Assembly (NCBI GenBank): GCA_903845115.1
Contig: CAIMWE010000094.1
Coordinates: 18,593-82,592, forward strand
DNA from: an uncultured Acidobacteriota bacterium
GTDB taxonomy: Bacteria; Acidobacteriota; Thermoanaerobaculia; UBA5066
Direction of reading: 5' to 3'
Length of the DNA: 64,000 nucleotides
The notes under the pieces are model-generated. The model was not told the DNA's origin. It did not search any database and saw nothing but the letters and a program-made list of their open reading frames with translations. Below are positions 1 through 7,958 of this stretch, piece by piece; position 1 is the stretch's first letter, and each line of letters starts with the position of its first letter. Made by a program: the position numbers and the translations under genes.

Positions 1-73
1 ACGCCGCCGCCTCCATCGTCAGCTGGGCGATGCTGCGGATGCCCGTCCCGACGACGACGAGCCTTCCGCTCAT
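1..73 (-). CDS. Tetrapyrrole-methylase-fold SAM methyltransferase, borosin N-methyltransferase-like (N-terminal 24 residues only)
   Basis: Only the first 24 codons lie in the window; the gene continues past the left edge. The visible peptide starts MSGRLVVVGTGIRSIAQLTM. This is the first beta strand and SAM-binding glycine loop (VVGTGI) of the tetrapyrrole methylase fold. The spacing of GTGI, then Q, then T/E-A resembles the N-terminus of borosin peptide alpha-N-methyltransferases such as OphMA as I remember it. The ATG overlaps the TGA of the upstream TfuA gene (ATGA), so it is the last visible gene of the RiPP operon and translationally coupled. In that setting a peptide backbone N-methyltransferase is the likeliest role. 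A porphyrin or diphthine-type methylase cannot be excluded from so short a stretch. Confidence 0.6.
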   Translation of the reverse strand, partial: MSGRLVVVGTGIRSIAQLTMEAAA

Positions 74-1545
74 CCCCGCGGCTCTTCCGGCCGGCTCCGC
101 GGAGGGGAGACGGAGACCGGGCCAGCCGCCGGGGGCGAGCCCGGATCGCCGGAGGCCTTCGCGGCCGGGCCGCCGCGAAGCGCCCCGGTGAGGCTCTCCA
201 TCGCGGCGACCATCGCGCGGCGGGCCAGCCTGGCCCGGACGAGCTCGTAGCGGACGTCGGAGACGTCCTTGAACCCGCTCTCGAAAGCCCAGGTGTCGAG
301 GGCAACGGTCGGACGCCAACGCGTCTCGTGAGCGTGGTCGCGGATGAGCTCGACGAGATCGGTGTCGTCGCCGCGGCTCTCGAAATCCGGGTAGGCCCCC
401 TCCAGCACCTTCTGCTGGGCCGCGGCGGCGTCGGCGGTCTCCGGGTAACGCCTTCGCAGGCGGAGCTCGTCGAGAACGTCCTGCGTGGTGCGCTCGAGGT
501 ACTTGCGGCTGACGAGCCAGTCTCTCAGCCGGCGGCGCACCGCCTGCCGGCGGAGGAAGTTCTCGAGTTCGCTCTCCGTCAGATCGTTGGCGAGCCTCCA
601 TCGCGCCAGCTCGTCCTCGGAGCCCAGCCGCTGGTCCTGGACGAAACGCTTGCGCTCGGCGGCGACGGCCTCGTCGTCGGCCTCCACTCCGAGCAGCTCG
701 CCGAGGACGTTGACGAGCGAAGCGTGGAGCGCGTGCTCGTTGAACTCCCGGAAGTCCTCCAGGTGCAGCGCCGCCCAGGAGCTGATGTCCGACAACGGGA
801 CCTGCACCCCCTTGCGCTGCACCCGGCGGTCGCGGTGGTAGAGCGCCTGGAACGGGTGGGACCTCGTGACCGTCACGGGGGCGGGCGGGACGACCCCGTG
901 GTCGCGGACATGGGTCAAGAGCGCGATGGCGTCTTCGCGCTTCTGGTCGACCGCGCCGGTCTTCAGGAAGGCCCGCAGGGCGGCGACGACCGACTCGTCG
1001 AAGCCGGCGGCCGCAGCGTCCTCGAGCAGCCGGTGGAACGAGCGGTCCGGGAAGAACCGCGCCTTGGCGAGACCGACGAGCTTGTCGTGAGCGGCGGCGT
1101 CGAGCACTCCCGCCTCACGGGCGGCGGCCAAGGTCGCGCGGATGTTCACCATCGCTTCGCTCAGCGCCCGGAACCCCCACTCCGCGGTGGCGCAGGTGAC
1201 GGCCACCTCGTCGTCGTCGGTCAGCTCGCCCGAAGCGAAGCCCTCGTAGATCCGGCCCATCCCCACGGCGCCGAACGCGGCGGTCTCGGCGACCCGGAGG
1301 GCGCCCATGCTGCTCGCTCCGTAGACGGCGACGCCGCGCTCCAGGGCGTAGAGGATCTCCTTGTGCCAGACCGACAACGCCTGGGTGAAGACGCCGTCGA
1401 CGAGGAGGATCGCGTCGGGATGCGACTGGTCCACGGCGCTGAGGATGTCCGCCTGCGCGGCTGGCGGCAGGAACGTGGCATCGGGCAGGATCGCCTGCGC
1501 CTCCGCCACCGTCAGGGTCGGTCCGAGGTATACGAAGACGGTCAT
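70..1545 (-). CDS. TfuA-like RiPP maturation protein
   Basis: 491 residues. Residues 1-115 form a classic TfuA core: a VYLGPTL strand at the start, PPAAQADIL, LLVDGVF, WHKEIL, GASSMGALRVAE, and a DDDEVAV stretch. TfuA proteins work with a YcaO enzyme, classically to install backbone thioamides (thioglycine in methyl-CoM reductase, thioamitide RiPPs), where TfuA is thought to help deliver sulfide. Here two YcaO genes lie immediately upstream and the ATG overlaps the YcaO stop (ATGA), so all are coupled. The C-terminal 370 residues extend well beyond the core; they are mostly helical and charged, and I do not recognise a domain in them. The ATG is chosen because an AGGAG sits five bases upstream. 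The function in this operon is inferred from family and neighbours. Confidence 0.88.
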   Translation of the reverse strand: MTVFVYLGPTLTVAEAQAILPDATFLPPAAQADILSAVDQSHPDAILLVDGVFTQALSVWHKEILYALERGVAVYGASSMGALRVAETAAFGAVGMGRIYEGFASGELTDDDEVAVTCATAEWGFRALSEAMVNIRATLAAAREAGVLDAAAHDKLVGLAKARFFPDRSFHRLLEDAAAAGFDESVVAALRAFLKTGAVDQKREDAIALLTHVRDHGVVPPAPVTVTRSHPFQALYHRDRRVQRKGVQVPLSDISSWAALHLEDFREFNEHALHASLVNVLGELLGVEADDEAVAAERKRFVQDQRLGSEDELARWRLANDLTESELENFLRRQAVRRRLRDWLVSRKYLERTTQDVLDELRLRRRYPETADAAAAQQKVLEGAYPDFESRGDDTDLVELIRDHAHETRWRPTVALDTWAFESGFKDVSDVRYELVRARLARRAMVAAMESLTGALRGGPAAKASGDPGSPPAAGPVSVSPPRSRPEEPRG

Positions 1546-2828
1546 GAAGCTCCTGACTGGGCCGCCGGTTTCCGCGGAAGGTTCGGGAGGGGGCGGGGCG
1601 GGCGCCCGGGTGGATCGTCGCGCCAGAGCCGGGAGCGCCGGCCGGGCGCGTAGTCCTCCAGCATGTATCCCTCGAGGCCCGGGACGATCACCCGAAACAC
1701 GTCCACGCCCACGTCGGGGTGGGTGAGGTCCACGGCCAGCACCTGCCTGGCCCCGATCGCTTCCAGCCTGGCCAGCAGGGTGCGGCCGTCGGCCTCGAAG
1801 GTGGGGCCGGAGTCGTCCGGGTAGTCGCGCAGGTCGACGACCGCGGGCAGCCCGAGGAGCAGCCGGTGGGCCTCGGCGTAGGTCCGGTGCAGCCGCCGGT
1901 GGTGGCGGAACGAGTCGTCGCGGGAGCCGGCGATGAACACCAACCGGCCTTGCGCGGCCTCGCAGATCGCCCGTATCACCGCCACCTCCGGGTCGAGGTG
2001 AGTGCCATAGCCGTGGTAGACGCCCATGGCCGGGTTCCCGAGGTCGCACAGGTACGCGCAGAACGTCGGCACGTCCGTGTCCACCGTGCAATCGACGACC
2101 ACGACCTCCAGGCCCGCCGCGTGGACCCGCCTCACGAGCTCCGCGACGTCCTCGCTCGCGGCGGTCGCCAGATCCACGCGCCGCATCCGGCCGGGGATGG
2201 TCCACGACGACTTGGTGCACGTCGTGGCGTCGCGCTCGATGACCTCGTACAGGGCGCCGACCACCGCCTCGGACTTCGTATTGCCGGAGTTGAGGCCGTT
2301 CGAGCTGAAGTGGAAGGGCAGCACCGACGAGCGGCGGTGCCGGTGCCGCTCCAGGGCGACCATGACGCTCGGCACGGCGACCCGCCCGGAGCCGGCCAGC
2401 GGCTCGGCCCACACCCACGACTCGGGCAGGCGCGGGGAGAACAGCGAGTTCCGCGACAGCGGCAGGTCCTCCGCGGCAATGCGCGCACCGGCGGGCAGCT
2501 CGCTCCACGTGGCGGTGAACCGCTCCAGCGGGGTCTGCTCGCCCGCGTGCCGTTCGAAGCACTCCATCGCCGCCGAGGCCCTGGCCGCCGCGAGCGTGAA
2601 CCCCTTGCCGCCGTCCACGGAGAGGTAGCCGCTCTGCGGGCGGACCGACAGCACGACGGGAATGCCGACGGCGTCCAGCCCCGTGACATCGGCCAGCCGG
2701 GTGAGGCCGACGTGCCCGAACAGGCCCTGGACGCGCTCGAGGGTGGCCTCCGGGGAGACCGCCCTCTGCGCGTCGGCGCGGAGCCCCTTCGGGGTCCCGT
2801 CGCCGGCCAGGAGCCCGACGATGCTCAA
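1542..2828 (-). CDS. YcaO-family enzyme 1 of RiPP operon
   Basis: 428 residues. YcaO proteins use ATP to activate a peptide backbone amide for azoline, thioamide or amidine formation. Recognisable ATP/Mg-site signatures are GGKGFTLAAARASAAMECFE (residues about 85-105), ALYEVIERDA, and EAAQGRLVFIAGSRDD. The C-terminus is proline-rich, with a PRPLPNLP stretch reminiscent of, but not at the position of, the terminal PxPxP of azoline-forming YcaOs. The likely start is a TTG that overlaps the TGA of the preceding YcaO gene (TTGA); no ATG is available near the N-terminus. It is a diverged paralogue of the next gene (same length, same motif order), suggesting two different modification activities or a catalytic/auxiliary pair. 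No E1-like or docking domain is fused. Confidence 0.88.
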   Translation of the reverse strand: MSIVGLLAGDGTPKGLRADAQRAVSPEATLERVQGLFGHVGLTRLADVTGLDAVGIPVVLSVRPQSGYLSVDGGKGFTLAAARASAAMECFERHAGEQTPLERFTATWSELPAGARIAAEDLPLSRNSLFSPRLPESWVWAEPLAGSGRVAVPSVMVALERHRHRRSSVLPFHFSSNGLNSGNTKSEAVVGALYEVIERDATTCTKSSWTIPGRMRRVDLATAASEDVAELVRRVHAAGLEVVVVDCTVDTDVPTFCAYLCDLGNPAMGVYHGYGTHLDPEVAVIRAICEAAQGRLVFIAGSRDDSFRHHRRLHRTYAEAHRLLLGLPAVVDLRDYPDDSGPTFEADGRTLLARLEAIGARQVLAVDLTHPDVGVDVFRVIVPGLEGYMLEDYAPGRRSRLWRDDPPGRPPRPLPNLPRKPAAQSGAS

Positions 2829-4066
2829 CGGAGAACCGCCCCCTTCGCCTGGCAGGAGAGGGCGCGCGGTCCGGGACGGTAGAAGTCGAAGGCGTACCCC
2901 TCGAGTCCCGGCACCACCACCCGCACCACCGGAATGCCGAGATCGGGGTGGGTGAGGTCCACGACGACGACCGACTCGAGTCCGGCGGCGCGAAGTCGGT
3001 CGAGCACGACCCCGATGTCGCCGTGGAAGGAGTCCGTGGAGCCCGACGAGTGCCGGTTTGCGTCGGTGGTGACGGCAATGGCTTCGAAATCGCCCTTCCG
3101 GCCGTCGCTGAAGAAGCGGTTGATCCGTTGCTCGCGGCCGAAGTAGTCGTCCCTGGACCCCGCGAGGAGCAGCAGCCGACCCTGGGCGGCCTCGGTGAGC
3201 GCGCGGATCATCGCGATCGCCGGGTCGAGGTGGGCGCCGTAGCCGCGGTAGAGGCCCATGGAGGCGTCGACGCGGTCGGCCACGACCGCCATGTAGGTCG
3301 GAACGCACGTGTCGACGGTGCAGTCGAAAAGGTAAGGCGAGACCCCGGCGGCGTCGAACTGGTCGATCAGCGAGCGCACGAGGGGGTCGGTCACGGAATC
3401 GAGGGCGACCCGGGCGGTCATGCCGCCGTCGGCGGCGCGGCTGCACGCGAGGGCGTCCCGCTCCACGGCCTCGTAGAGCGCCGCGGAGACCGCCTCGAGG
3501 ATGTGGTTGCCGCCGGCGAGGCCGTTGGACCCGGCGGCGAAGGGCATCCAGCGCGCGACGGGGCGGTGGTCGGTGTTGCCCATGCTCACGCAGGCGTAGG
3601 GAACGGCAACGCGGCGGCCGGACATGACGTCACACCCCCAGACCCACGGCTCTGCGCGATCGCGGCTGAACAGCGAGTGACGGGTCAGGGGAAGGTACTT
3701 GCCGGCGATGGTGTGACCTTCGCGTTCGAGGTTGGCGTGGGTCTCGAAGACGACCTCGACGAGGAGGTTCTCGGCGTGCCAGATCTCCACCGCTTCCATT
3801 CCGGCCGACGCCATGGCGGCCTGGAGCGTGAAGCCCTTGCCCCCCGAGACCGCGAGCGTGGGAGCGTTCGGCCGGTGCCCGACGACGGTGGGAATGCCGA
3901 TCCTGTCGAGCCCGGTGATGTCCGCCAGGCGGGTCAACCCGACGACCGGTGCGGCTTCACGTATCCGCGCGAGCGTCACCTCCGGCGGAACCGTGCGCTG
4001 GGTCCCGTGGTAGAAGCCCTTGCGCGCCGAGTACTCGACGCCGTCGATCACGATGGGGGAGGTCAT
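2825..4066 (-). CDS. YcaO-family enzyme 2 of RiPP operon
   Basis: 413 residues. Motifs match YcaO 1: SGGKGFTLQAAMASAGMEAV, ALYEAVERDALACS and TEAAQGRLLLLAGSRDDYF, the ATP and magnesium ligands of the family. The C-terminus has no PxPxP motif, which fits thioamide-type rather than azoline-type YcaOs. The start is placed at the ATG of MTSPIVIDG; an in-frame ATG 21 codons upstream is possible, but the repeat structure favours the inner start. The first 17 codons recur, out of context, between the precursor genes (around 4660 and 5300): the 5' end of this gene was copied along with the precursor during tandem duplication. It sits 81 bases downstream of the nearest precursor. Confidence 0.88.
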   Translation of the reverse strand: MTSPIVIDGVEYSARKGFYHGTQRTVPPEVTLARIREAAPVVGLTRLADITGLDRIGIPTVVGHRPNAPTLAVSGGKGFTLQAAMASAGMEAVEIWHAENLLVEVVFETHANLEREGHTIAGKYLPLTRHSLFSRDRAEPWVWGCDVMSGRRVAVPYACVSMGNTDHRPVARWMPFAAGSNGLAGGNHILEAVSAALYEAVERDALACSRAADGGMTARVALDSVTDPLVRSLIDQFDAAGVSPYLFDCTVDTCVPTYMAVVADRVDASMGLYRGYGAHLDPAIAMIRALTEAAQGRLLLLAGSRDDYFGREQRINRFFSDGRKGDFEAIAVTTDANRHSSGSTDSFHGDIGVVLDRLRAAGLESVVVVDLTHPDLGIPVVRVVVPGLEGYAFDFYRPGPRALSCQAKGAVLR

Positions 4067-4147
4067 ACGGGGCGAATCCGTGGACGGAAACGAGACCGGG
4101 CGCGCCCCCGGGCGCGCCCGGCTCTCCATCTGGTCTGGATCGGGGCT

Positions 4148-4447
4148 CTAGGTGGCGGCGGCTGCGGAGGCGGACGCAGTCACCGTGGTCGTGGTCGTGG
4201 TCGTGGTGATCGTGTTGCCCGCGCCGCCGGCCACGGTCGCCAGCTCGGCCGCGTTCAGCTCACCGGCCTTCCGGGGCTGGAAGTGGACCGAATACTTCGA
4301 GGCGTCCCCGTCGGTGATGTCGGTGAAGCCGATAGACGCGAGGACCCCAGCCCGCCCGGCATCCCCCGCCTTCTCGAGACGCGCGCGCAATGCGTCGTCA
4401 GCCGCGACGACCCTCATGAGCTCGGTGAAACGTTCCAGACTTGCCAT
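4148..4447 (-). CDS. Nif11-like RiPP precursor peptide A, poly-Thr core
   Basis: 99 residues. The N-terminal 75 form a Nif11/NHLP-type leader: FTELMRVVAADDALRARLEK is the typical Nif11 amphipathic segment, and the leader ends ELATVAGG, a double-glycine cleavage motif. The core after GG is 24 residues with no Cys and one Asn. It carries eight consecutive Thr (residues 81-88), then V-T and alternating Ala/Ser, ending SAAAAT. A strong GAGGAGGA ribosome site lies about seven bases before the ATG. It is the copy closest to the YcaO genes. With no Cys, classical thiazoles are impossible; Thr-derived methyloxazolines, thioamides or N-methylation are what the neighbouring enzymes would allow. An exporter/peptidase for the GG site is not in the window. 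Confidence 0.85.
   Translation of the reverse strand: MASLERFTELMRVVAADDALRARLEKAGDAGRAGVLASIGFTDITDGDASKYSVHFQPRKAGELNAAELATVAGGAGNTITTTTTTTTVTASASAAAAT
4184..4207 (-). repeat. Hexanucleotide microsatellite (CGTGGT)x4 encoding the poly-Thr core
   Basis: Four perfect CGTGGT copies on the plus strand read ACCACG on the coding strand, giving eight Thr in precursor A. In-frame slippage would change the core length by two Thr per unit without disrupting the leader. Confidence 0.85.
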
Positions 4448-4789
4448 GGATTGTGTCCTCCTCTTTTCTTCGGACGAAAGTCCGGGTCGGGCCGGAGCGC
4501 CGCGCGCCCCGACGCGATCGGACCGCCCGGTATCGTAGCACTTCCACCGATCGATCGACCGCTTCTCCGGCTCCTCCCGGAGGCGCTCGAATGGAAGAGC
4601 CTCCCGGACTCCTCCTTCGCCGGCCTTCTACCGGCTCTCGCTCTCCAGGGGGGAGAAGCCCTTGCGCGCCGAGGTCCCGACGCCGTCGATCACGATGGGG
4701 GAAGTCGTGCGGGGTGAATCCGGCGACGACAACGAAACCGGGCGCGACGGAGGGCGCGCCTGGCTCTCCATCTGGTCGGGATCGGGGCT

Positions 4790-5086
4790 CTAGGTGGCGG
4801 CGGCTGCGGAGGTGGCCGCAGGCACGATGGTCGTGGTCGTGACCGTCATCGTCGTGTCGACGCCGCCGGCCACGGTCGCCAGCTCGGCCGCGTTCAGCTC
4901 ACCGGCCTTCCGGGGCTGGAAATGGATCCAGTGCTTCGCGGCATCCTCGTCGGTGATGTCGGGGAAGCCGATGGACGCGAGGACCTCGGCTCTCCCGGCA
5001 TCCCCCGCCTTCTCCAGACGCGCGCGCAACGCGTCGTCAGCCGCGACGACCCTCATGAGCTCGGTGAAGCGTTCCAGACTTGCCAT
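4790..5086 (-). CDS. Nif11-like RiPP precursor peptide B
   Basis: 98 residues. The leader is nearly identical to copies A and C, from MASLERFTELMRVV to ELATVAGG. The core is 23 residues, starting VDTTMTVTTTTIVP and ending SAAAAT; it has one Pro, one Met and no Cys. GAGGAGGA lies upstream of the ATG. Leader conservation with a diversified core is the usual sign of a true precursor family whose core is the product. The gene sits within the second unit of a tandem repeat and is followed by a non-functional copy of the YcaO 2 5' end. Confidence 0.85.
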   Translation of the reverse strand: MASLERFTELMRVVAADDALRARLEKAGDAGRAEVLASIGFPDITDEDAAKHWIHFQPRKAGELNAAELATVAGGVDTTMTVTTTTIVPAATSAAAAT

Positions 5087-5414
5087 GAATCTGTCCTCCT
5101 CTCGTGCCCAAAGACCGTTCAGGTCAGACCGGCGCCCCGAGCGCCCCGACGCGATCGGACCGGCCGGGATCGTAGCACTTCCACGGATGGGTCGACCGCT
5201 TCTCCGGCTCCTTCCGGAGGCGCTCGAACGGAAGAGCCTCCTGGACTCCTCCTTCGCCGGCCTTCTGCCGGCTCTCGCTCTCCAGGGGGGAGAAGCCTTG
5301 GCGCGCCGAGGTCCCGACACCGTCGATCACGACGGGGGAAGTCATACGGGGTGAATCCGGGGACAACAACGGAACCGGGCGCGCCCGGCTCTCCTTCCGG
5401 TCGGGATCGGGGCT

Positions 5415-5717
5415 CTAGGTGGCGGCGGCTGAGGAGGCGGACGCAGTCACCATGCCAGTCGTGATCGTGACCTGGTTGATCGTCCCGCCCGCACCGCCGG
5501 CCACGGTCGCCAGCTCGGCCGCGTTCAGCTCACCGGCCTTCCGGGGCTGGAAGTGGATCGAGTAGTTCGCGGCATCCGCGTCGGTGATGTCGGAAAAGCC
5601 GATGGACGCGAGGACCCCGGGTCGCCCGGCATCCCCCGCATTCTTGAGACGCGCGCGCAATGCGTCGTCAGCCGCGACGACCCTCATGAGCTCGGTGAAA
5701 CGTTCCAGACTTGCCAT
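5415..5717 (-). CDS. Nif11-like RiPP precursor peptide C
   Basis: 100 residues, the promoter-proximal member of the three. The leader is shared with A and B and ends ELATVAGG. The 25-residue core begins AGGTINQVTITTGMVT and ends SSAAAT; it contains Asn, Gln and Met, fewer consecutive Thr, and no Cys. The ribosome site is GAGGGGGA. Conserved core features across the three are a Thr/Val beta-branched centre and a terminal Ala-rich SAAAAT-type tail; the variable part is the first dozen residues after GG. Confidence 0.85.
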   Translation of the reverse strand: MASLERFTELMRVVAADDALRARLKNAGDAGRPGVLASIGFSDITDADAANYSIHFQPRKAGELNAAELATVAGGAGGTINQVTITTGMVTASASSAAAT

Positions 5718-5799
5718 GAATCTGTCCCCCTCACGTGTACAAAGACCGTTCGGGTCGGGCCGGAGCGCCGCGCACCCCGACGCGATCAGGCCGACCGCG

Positions 5800-5815
5800 A
5801 GCATAGCACTTCCAC
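5800..5815 (-). promoter_or_regulatory. Candidate promoter element upstream of precursor C
   Basis: Coding-strand GTGGAAGTGCTATGCT, with copies GTGGAAGTGCTACGAT at 5169-5184 and 4532-4547 upstream of precursors B and A. TACGAT/TATGCT could serve as a -10 hexamer; no clear -35 is seen. Conservation is partly explained by the recent tandem duplication, so support is weak. Confidence 0.3.
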
Positions 5816-5890
5816 GGATCGATCGACCGCTTCTCCGGCTCCTCCGGGAGGCGCTCGTCTACCCGGCGCGTCCGTCCCGGGGAACGTCGG

Positions 5891-7807
5891 CTAAGCGTTC
5901 GCCCTCGCGGCCGCCAGCTCCTCCTCGACCTTCTCCCATTCCGCCATCAGCTCCCCGATCCTCGTCTTCAGCAGCTTCTGCTCGTCCTCGAGCTTCCGGG
6001 CCTCCTTCTGGGCGTTCTTCCCGAAGAGGGCCGGGTCCAGGAACTGCTCGCTGATGCCGTGGACGCGCGTCTCGGCCGCCTCGATCTGCACCACCAGCTC
6101 GTCGCGCTTCTTCTCCAGGGCCTTCGCCCGGTTCTGGCGCTTCGGCTCGGGTTCCTTCTTTCCTGACTCCTGACTCTTCCTGGCCCGGCGGAGCTTCAGC
6201 AGGACGGCGTCCGCGTCGAGGTGGTCGTCGCCCAGGCGGTCGATGTACTCCTCGTAGGTCCCGCGGAAGTCGTTCAGCCCCTTGGGAGAGATCTCCACGA
6301 TCCTGTTGGCCAGCTGGGAGACGAACCACCGGTCGTGGGAGACGAAGATCAGCGTCCCGTCGTACTCCCGGAGCGCCTCGACCAGGGCGTCGATGGCCTC
6401 CAGGTCGAGGTGGTTCGTCGGCTCGTCCAGCACCAGGACGTTGCGCTTCAAGATCGCGAGGCGCGCGAAGACGAGGCGCGCGCTCTCGCCGCCGGAGAGG
6501 CTCCGGACCGGCTTCTCCGCGTCGTCGCCCGTGAAGAGGACCTGGCCGAGGTGTCCCCGGATGAACCCGATCGGCTCGCCGGGGGCGGCCTCCCACAGCC
6601 AGGCCTCGATCGACTGCTTGCCCCCGCCCTGGAGCTCGGAGTGGTCCTGCGAAAAATACCCCGGGCTGGCCTCGTATCCCCACGCGACCTTGCCTGCGTC
6701 CGGCTTCAGCTCCCCCACCGCGATCTTGAGGAGCGTCGACTTCCCGATGCCGTTCGGCCCGATGATGGCGAGGCGGTCCCCCCGCTCCAGCTTGAGCGAG
6801 ACGTCCTTGAGCACGACGTTGTCGCCGTACGCCTTCCCGACGCCCTCCAGCTCCAGCGCCTGCCGCCCGCTCGGACGCAGCTGCCGGAACCGGAACCGCG
6901 GGTAGCGGCGCGAGCTCTGGGGCAGCTTCCCGACGACGATCTTCTCGATGAGCTTGAGCTTGCTCTGCGCCTGCCTCGCCTTCGTGGCCTTCGCCCGGAA
7001 CCGGTCCACGAAGGCCATGTGCCCGGCGATCTGCTTCTCGCGCTTCTCGATCTCGGCTTCCTTCCGCTCCCGCTCGGCCTCCTTGGCGGCGGCGAACGCG
7101 GTGTAGTTCCCGGGGTAGAGCGTCACCGTCTCGTAGTCCACGTCCGCGATGTGCGTGCAGACGTTGTCCAGGAAGCGGTGGTCGTGTGAGATCACGATCG
7201 CGAGGCCCTTGTAAGAGTCGAGGAACTTCTCGAGCCACCGGATCGAAACGATGTCCAGGTGGTTGGTCGGCTCGTCCAGGAGGAGGGCGTCCGGGCTGGC
7301 CGCCAGGACCTGCCCCAGGAGGACCCGCAGCTTGAAGCCGCCGGAGAGGGTCGAGAGGGGGTCCTTGTGGACGACCGTCGGGATCCCGAGCCCCTCCAGG
7401 ATCTCGGCCGCCCGCGCCTCGAGCGAGTACCCCTGGTGCCGCATGATGACGTCCTCGAGCTGGGCGTACCGTTCGCCGTCGAACGCGGCCTCGGAGTGGA
7501 GGAGGCGCTCCTTCTCGGCCATCGCCTCCCACAGCTCCCGGTTCCCCATCATCGCCACGTGGACGATCGGCATCTCCTCGAAGCGGAAGTGGTCCTGCTT
7601 CAGGACGCCCAGCCTGAACTTCTTCGGGATCGAGACGAGGCCGTTCGAGGGCGCCTCCTCCCCCGAGAGGATCCGGAGAAGGGTCGTCTTTCCCGAGCCG
7701 TTCGCGCCGACGAGGCCGTAGCGGTTGCCCGGGTTGAACTGGATGGAGACGCCGCCGAAGAGGGTCTGCGCGCCGAAGGACTTACCGAGGTCGGAGACGG
7801 AGATCAT
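5891..7807 (-). CDS. ABC-F family ATPase (translation factor type)
   Basis: 638 residues. Two ABC domains lie in one chain without membrane segments. Domain 1 has Walker A GANGSGKTT, signature LSGGF and Walker B LLLDEPTNHLD; domain 2 has GPNGIGKST, LSGGES and VLDEPTNHLD. A roughly 80-residue charged linker separates them, and a coiled-coil C-terminal tail (about residues 535-638) follows. DEPTNHLD and the linker are hallmarks of ABC-F proteins, which bind the ribosomal E-site. Length and tail fit the Uup/YheS-like housekeeping members better than dedicated antibiotic-resistance ones. It sits 170 bases upstream of the RiPP operon on the same strand, so a self-protection role is possible but not shown. 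Start: ATG of MISVSDLGKS, where the first domain begins. Confidence 0.92.
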   Translation of the reverse strand: MISVSDLGKSFGAQTLFGGVSIQFNPGNRYGLVGANGSGKTTLLRILSGEEAPSNGLVSIPKKFRLGVLKQDHFRFEEMPIVHVAMMGNRELWEAMAEKERLLHSEAAFDGERYAQLEDVIMRHQGYSLEARAAEILEGLGIPTVVHKDPLSTLSGGFKLRVLLGQVLAASPDALLLDEPTNHLDIVSIRWLEKFLDSYKGLAIVISHDHRFLDNVCTHIADVDYETVTLYPGNYTAFAAAKEAERERKEAEIEKREKQIAGHMAFVDRFRAKATKARQAQSKLKLIEKIVVGKLPQSSRRYPRFRFRQLRPSGRQALELEGVGKAYGDNVVLKDVSLKLERGDRLAIIGPNGIGKSTLLKIAVGELKPDAGKVAWGYEASPGYFSQDHSELQGGGKQSIEAWLWEAAPGEPIGFIRGHLGQVLFTGDDAEKPVRSLSGGESARLVFARLAILKRNVLVLDEPTNHLDLEAIDALVEALREYDGTLIFVSHDRWFVSQLANRIVEISPKGLNDFRGTYEEYIDRLGDDHLDADAVLLKLRRARKSQESGKKEPEPKRQNRAKALEKKRDELVVQIEAAETRVHGISEQFLDPALFGKNAQKEARKLEDEQKLLKTRIGELMAEWEKVEEELAAARANA

Positions 7808-7958
7808 GGGGGGCGGACGATAGCAGGCCGGCCGTAGAGCGTCGGAGCTCCCGCCCGGATCCAGGCTGAACGGCTCGCCAGCTCGCGGCGTCGTTATCGG
7901 CCGCGGAGGACCTCGGCCGATCCGACGAGGCACACGGTCATTCCCGGACCGAAACGGG

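Larger units (their letters stand above)
4013..5856 (-). repeat. Three-unit tandem duplication of about 640 bp carrying the precursor genes
   Basis: Units run approximately 4013-4650, 4651-5287 and 5288-5856 (the last lacks its far end). Each holds a copy of the YcaO 2 5' end (MTSPxVIDGV region), a short spacer, a precursor gene and its upstream region. The copy at 4013 is the real gene start; those near 4660 and 5300 are dead fragments. Shared tracts include the GGCTCTCCATCTGGTC-type sequence after each precursor stop and the CGATCGACCGCTTCTCCGG tract upstream of each precursor. Confidence 0.85.

Noticed and set aside
4013..5856. CRISPR-like or phage repeat array
   Set aside because: The repeats are about 640 bases long and contain genes, so they are a tandem gene duplication.
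5891..7807. ABC-F gene as an antibiotic-resistance determinant for the RiPP
   Set aside because: Length, linker and coiled-coil tail fit housekeeping Uup/YheS-like members; adjacency alone is not enough.
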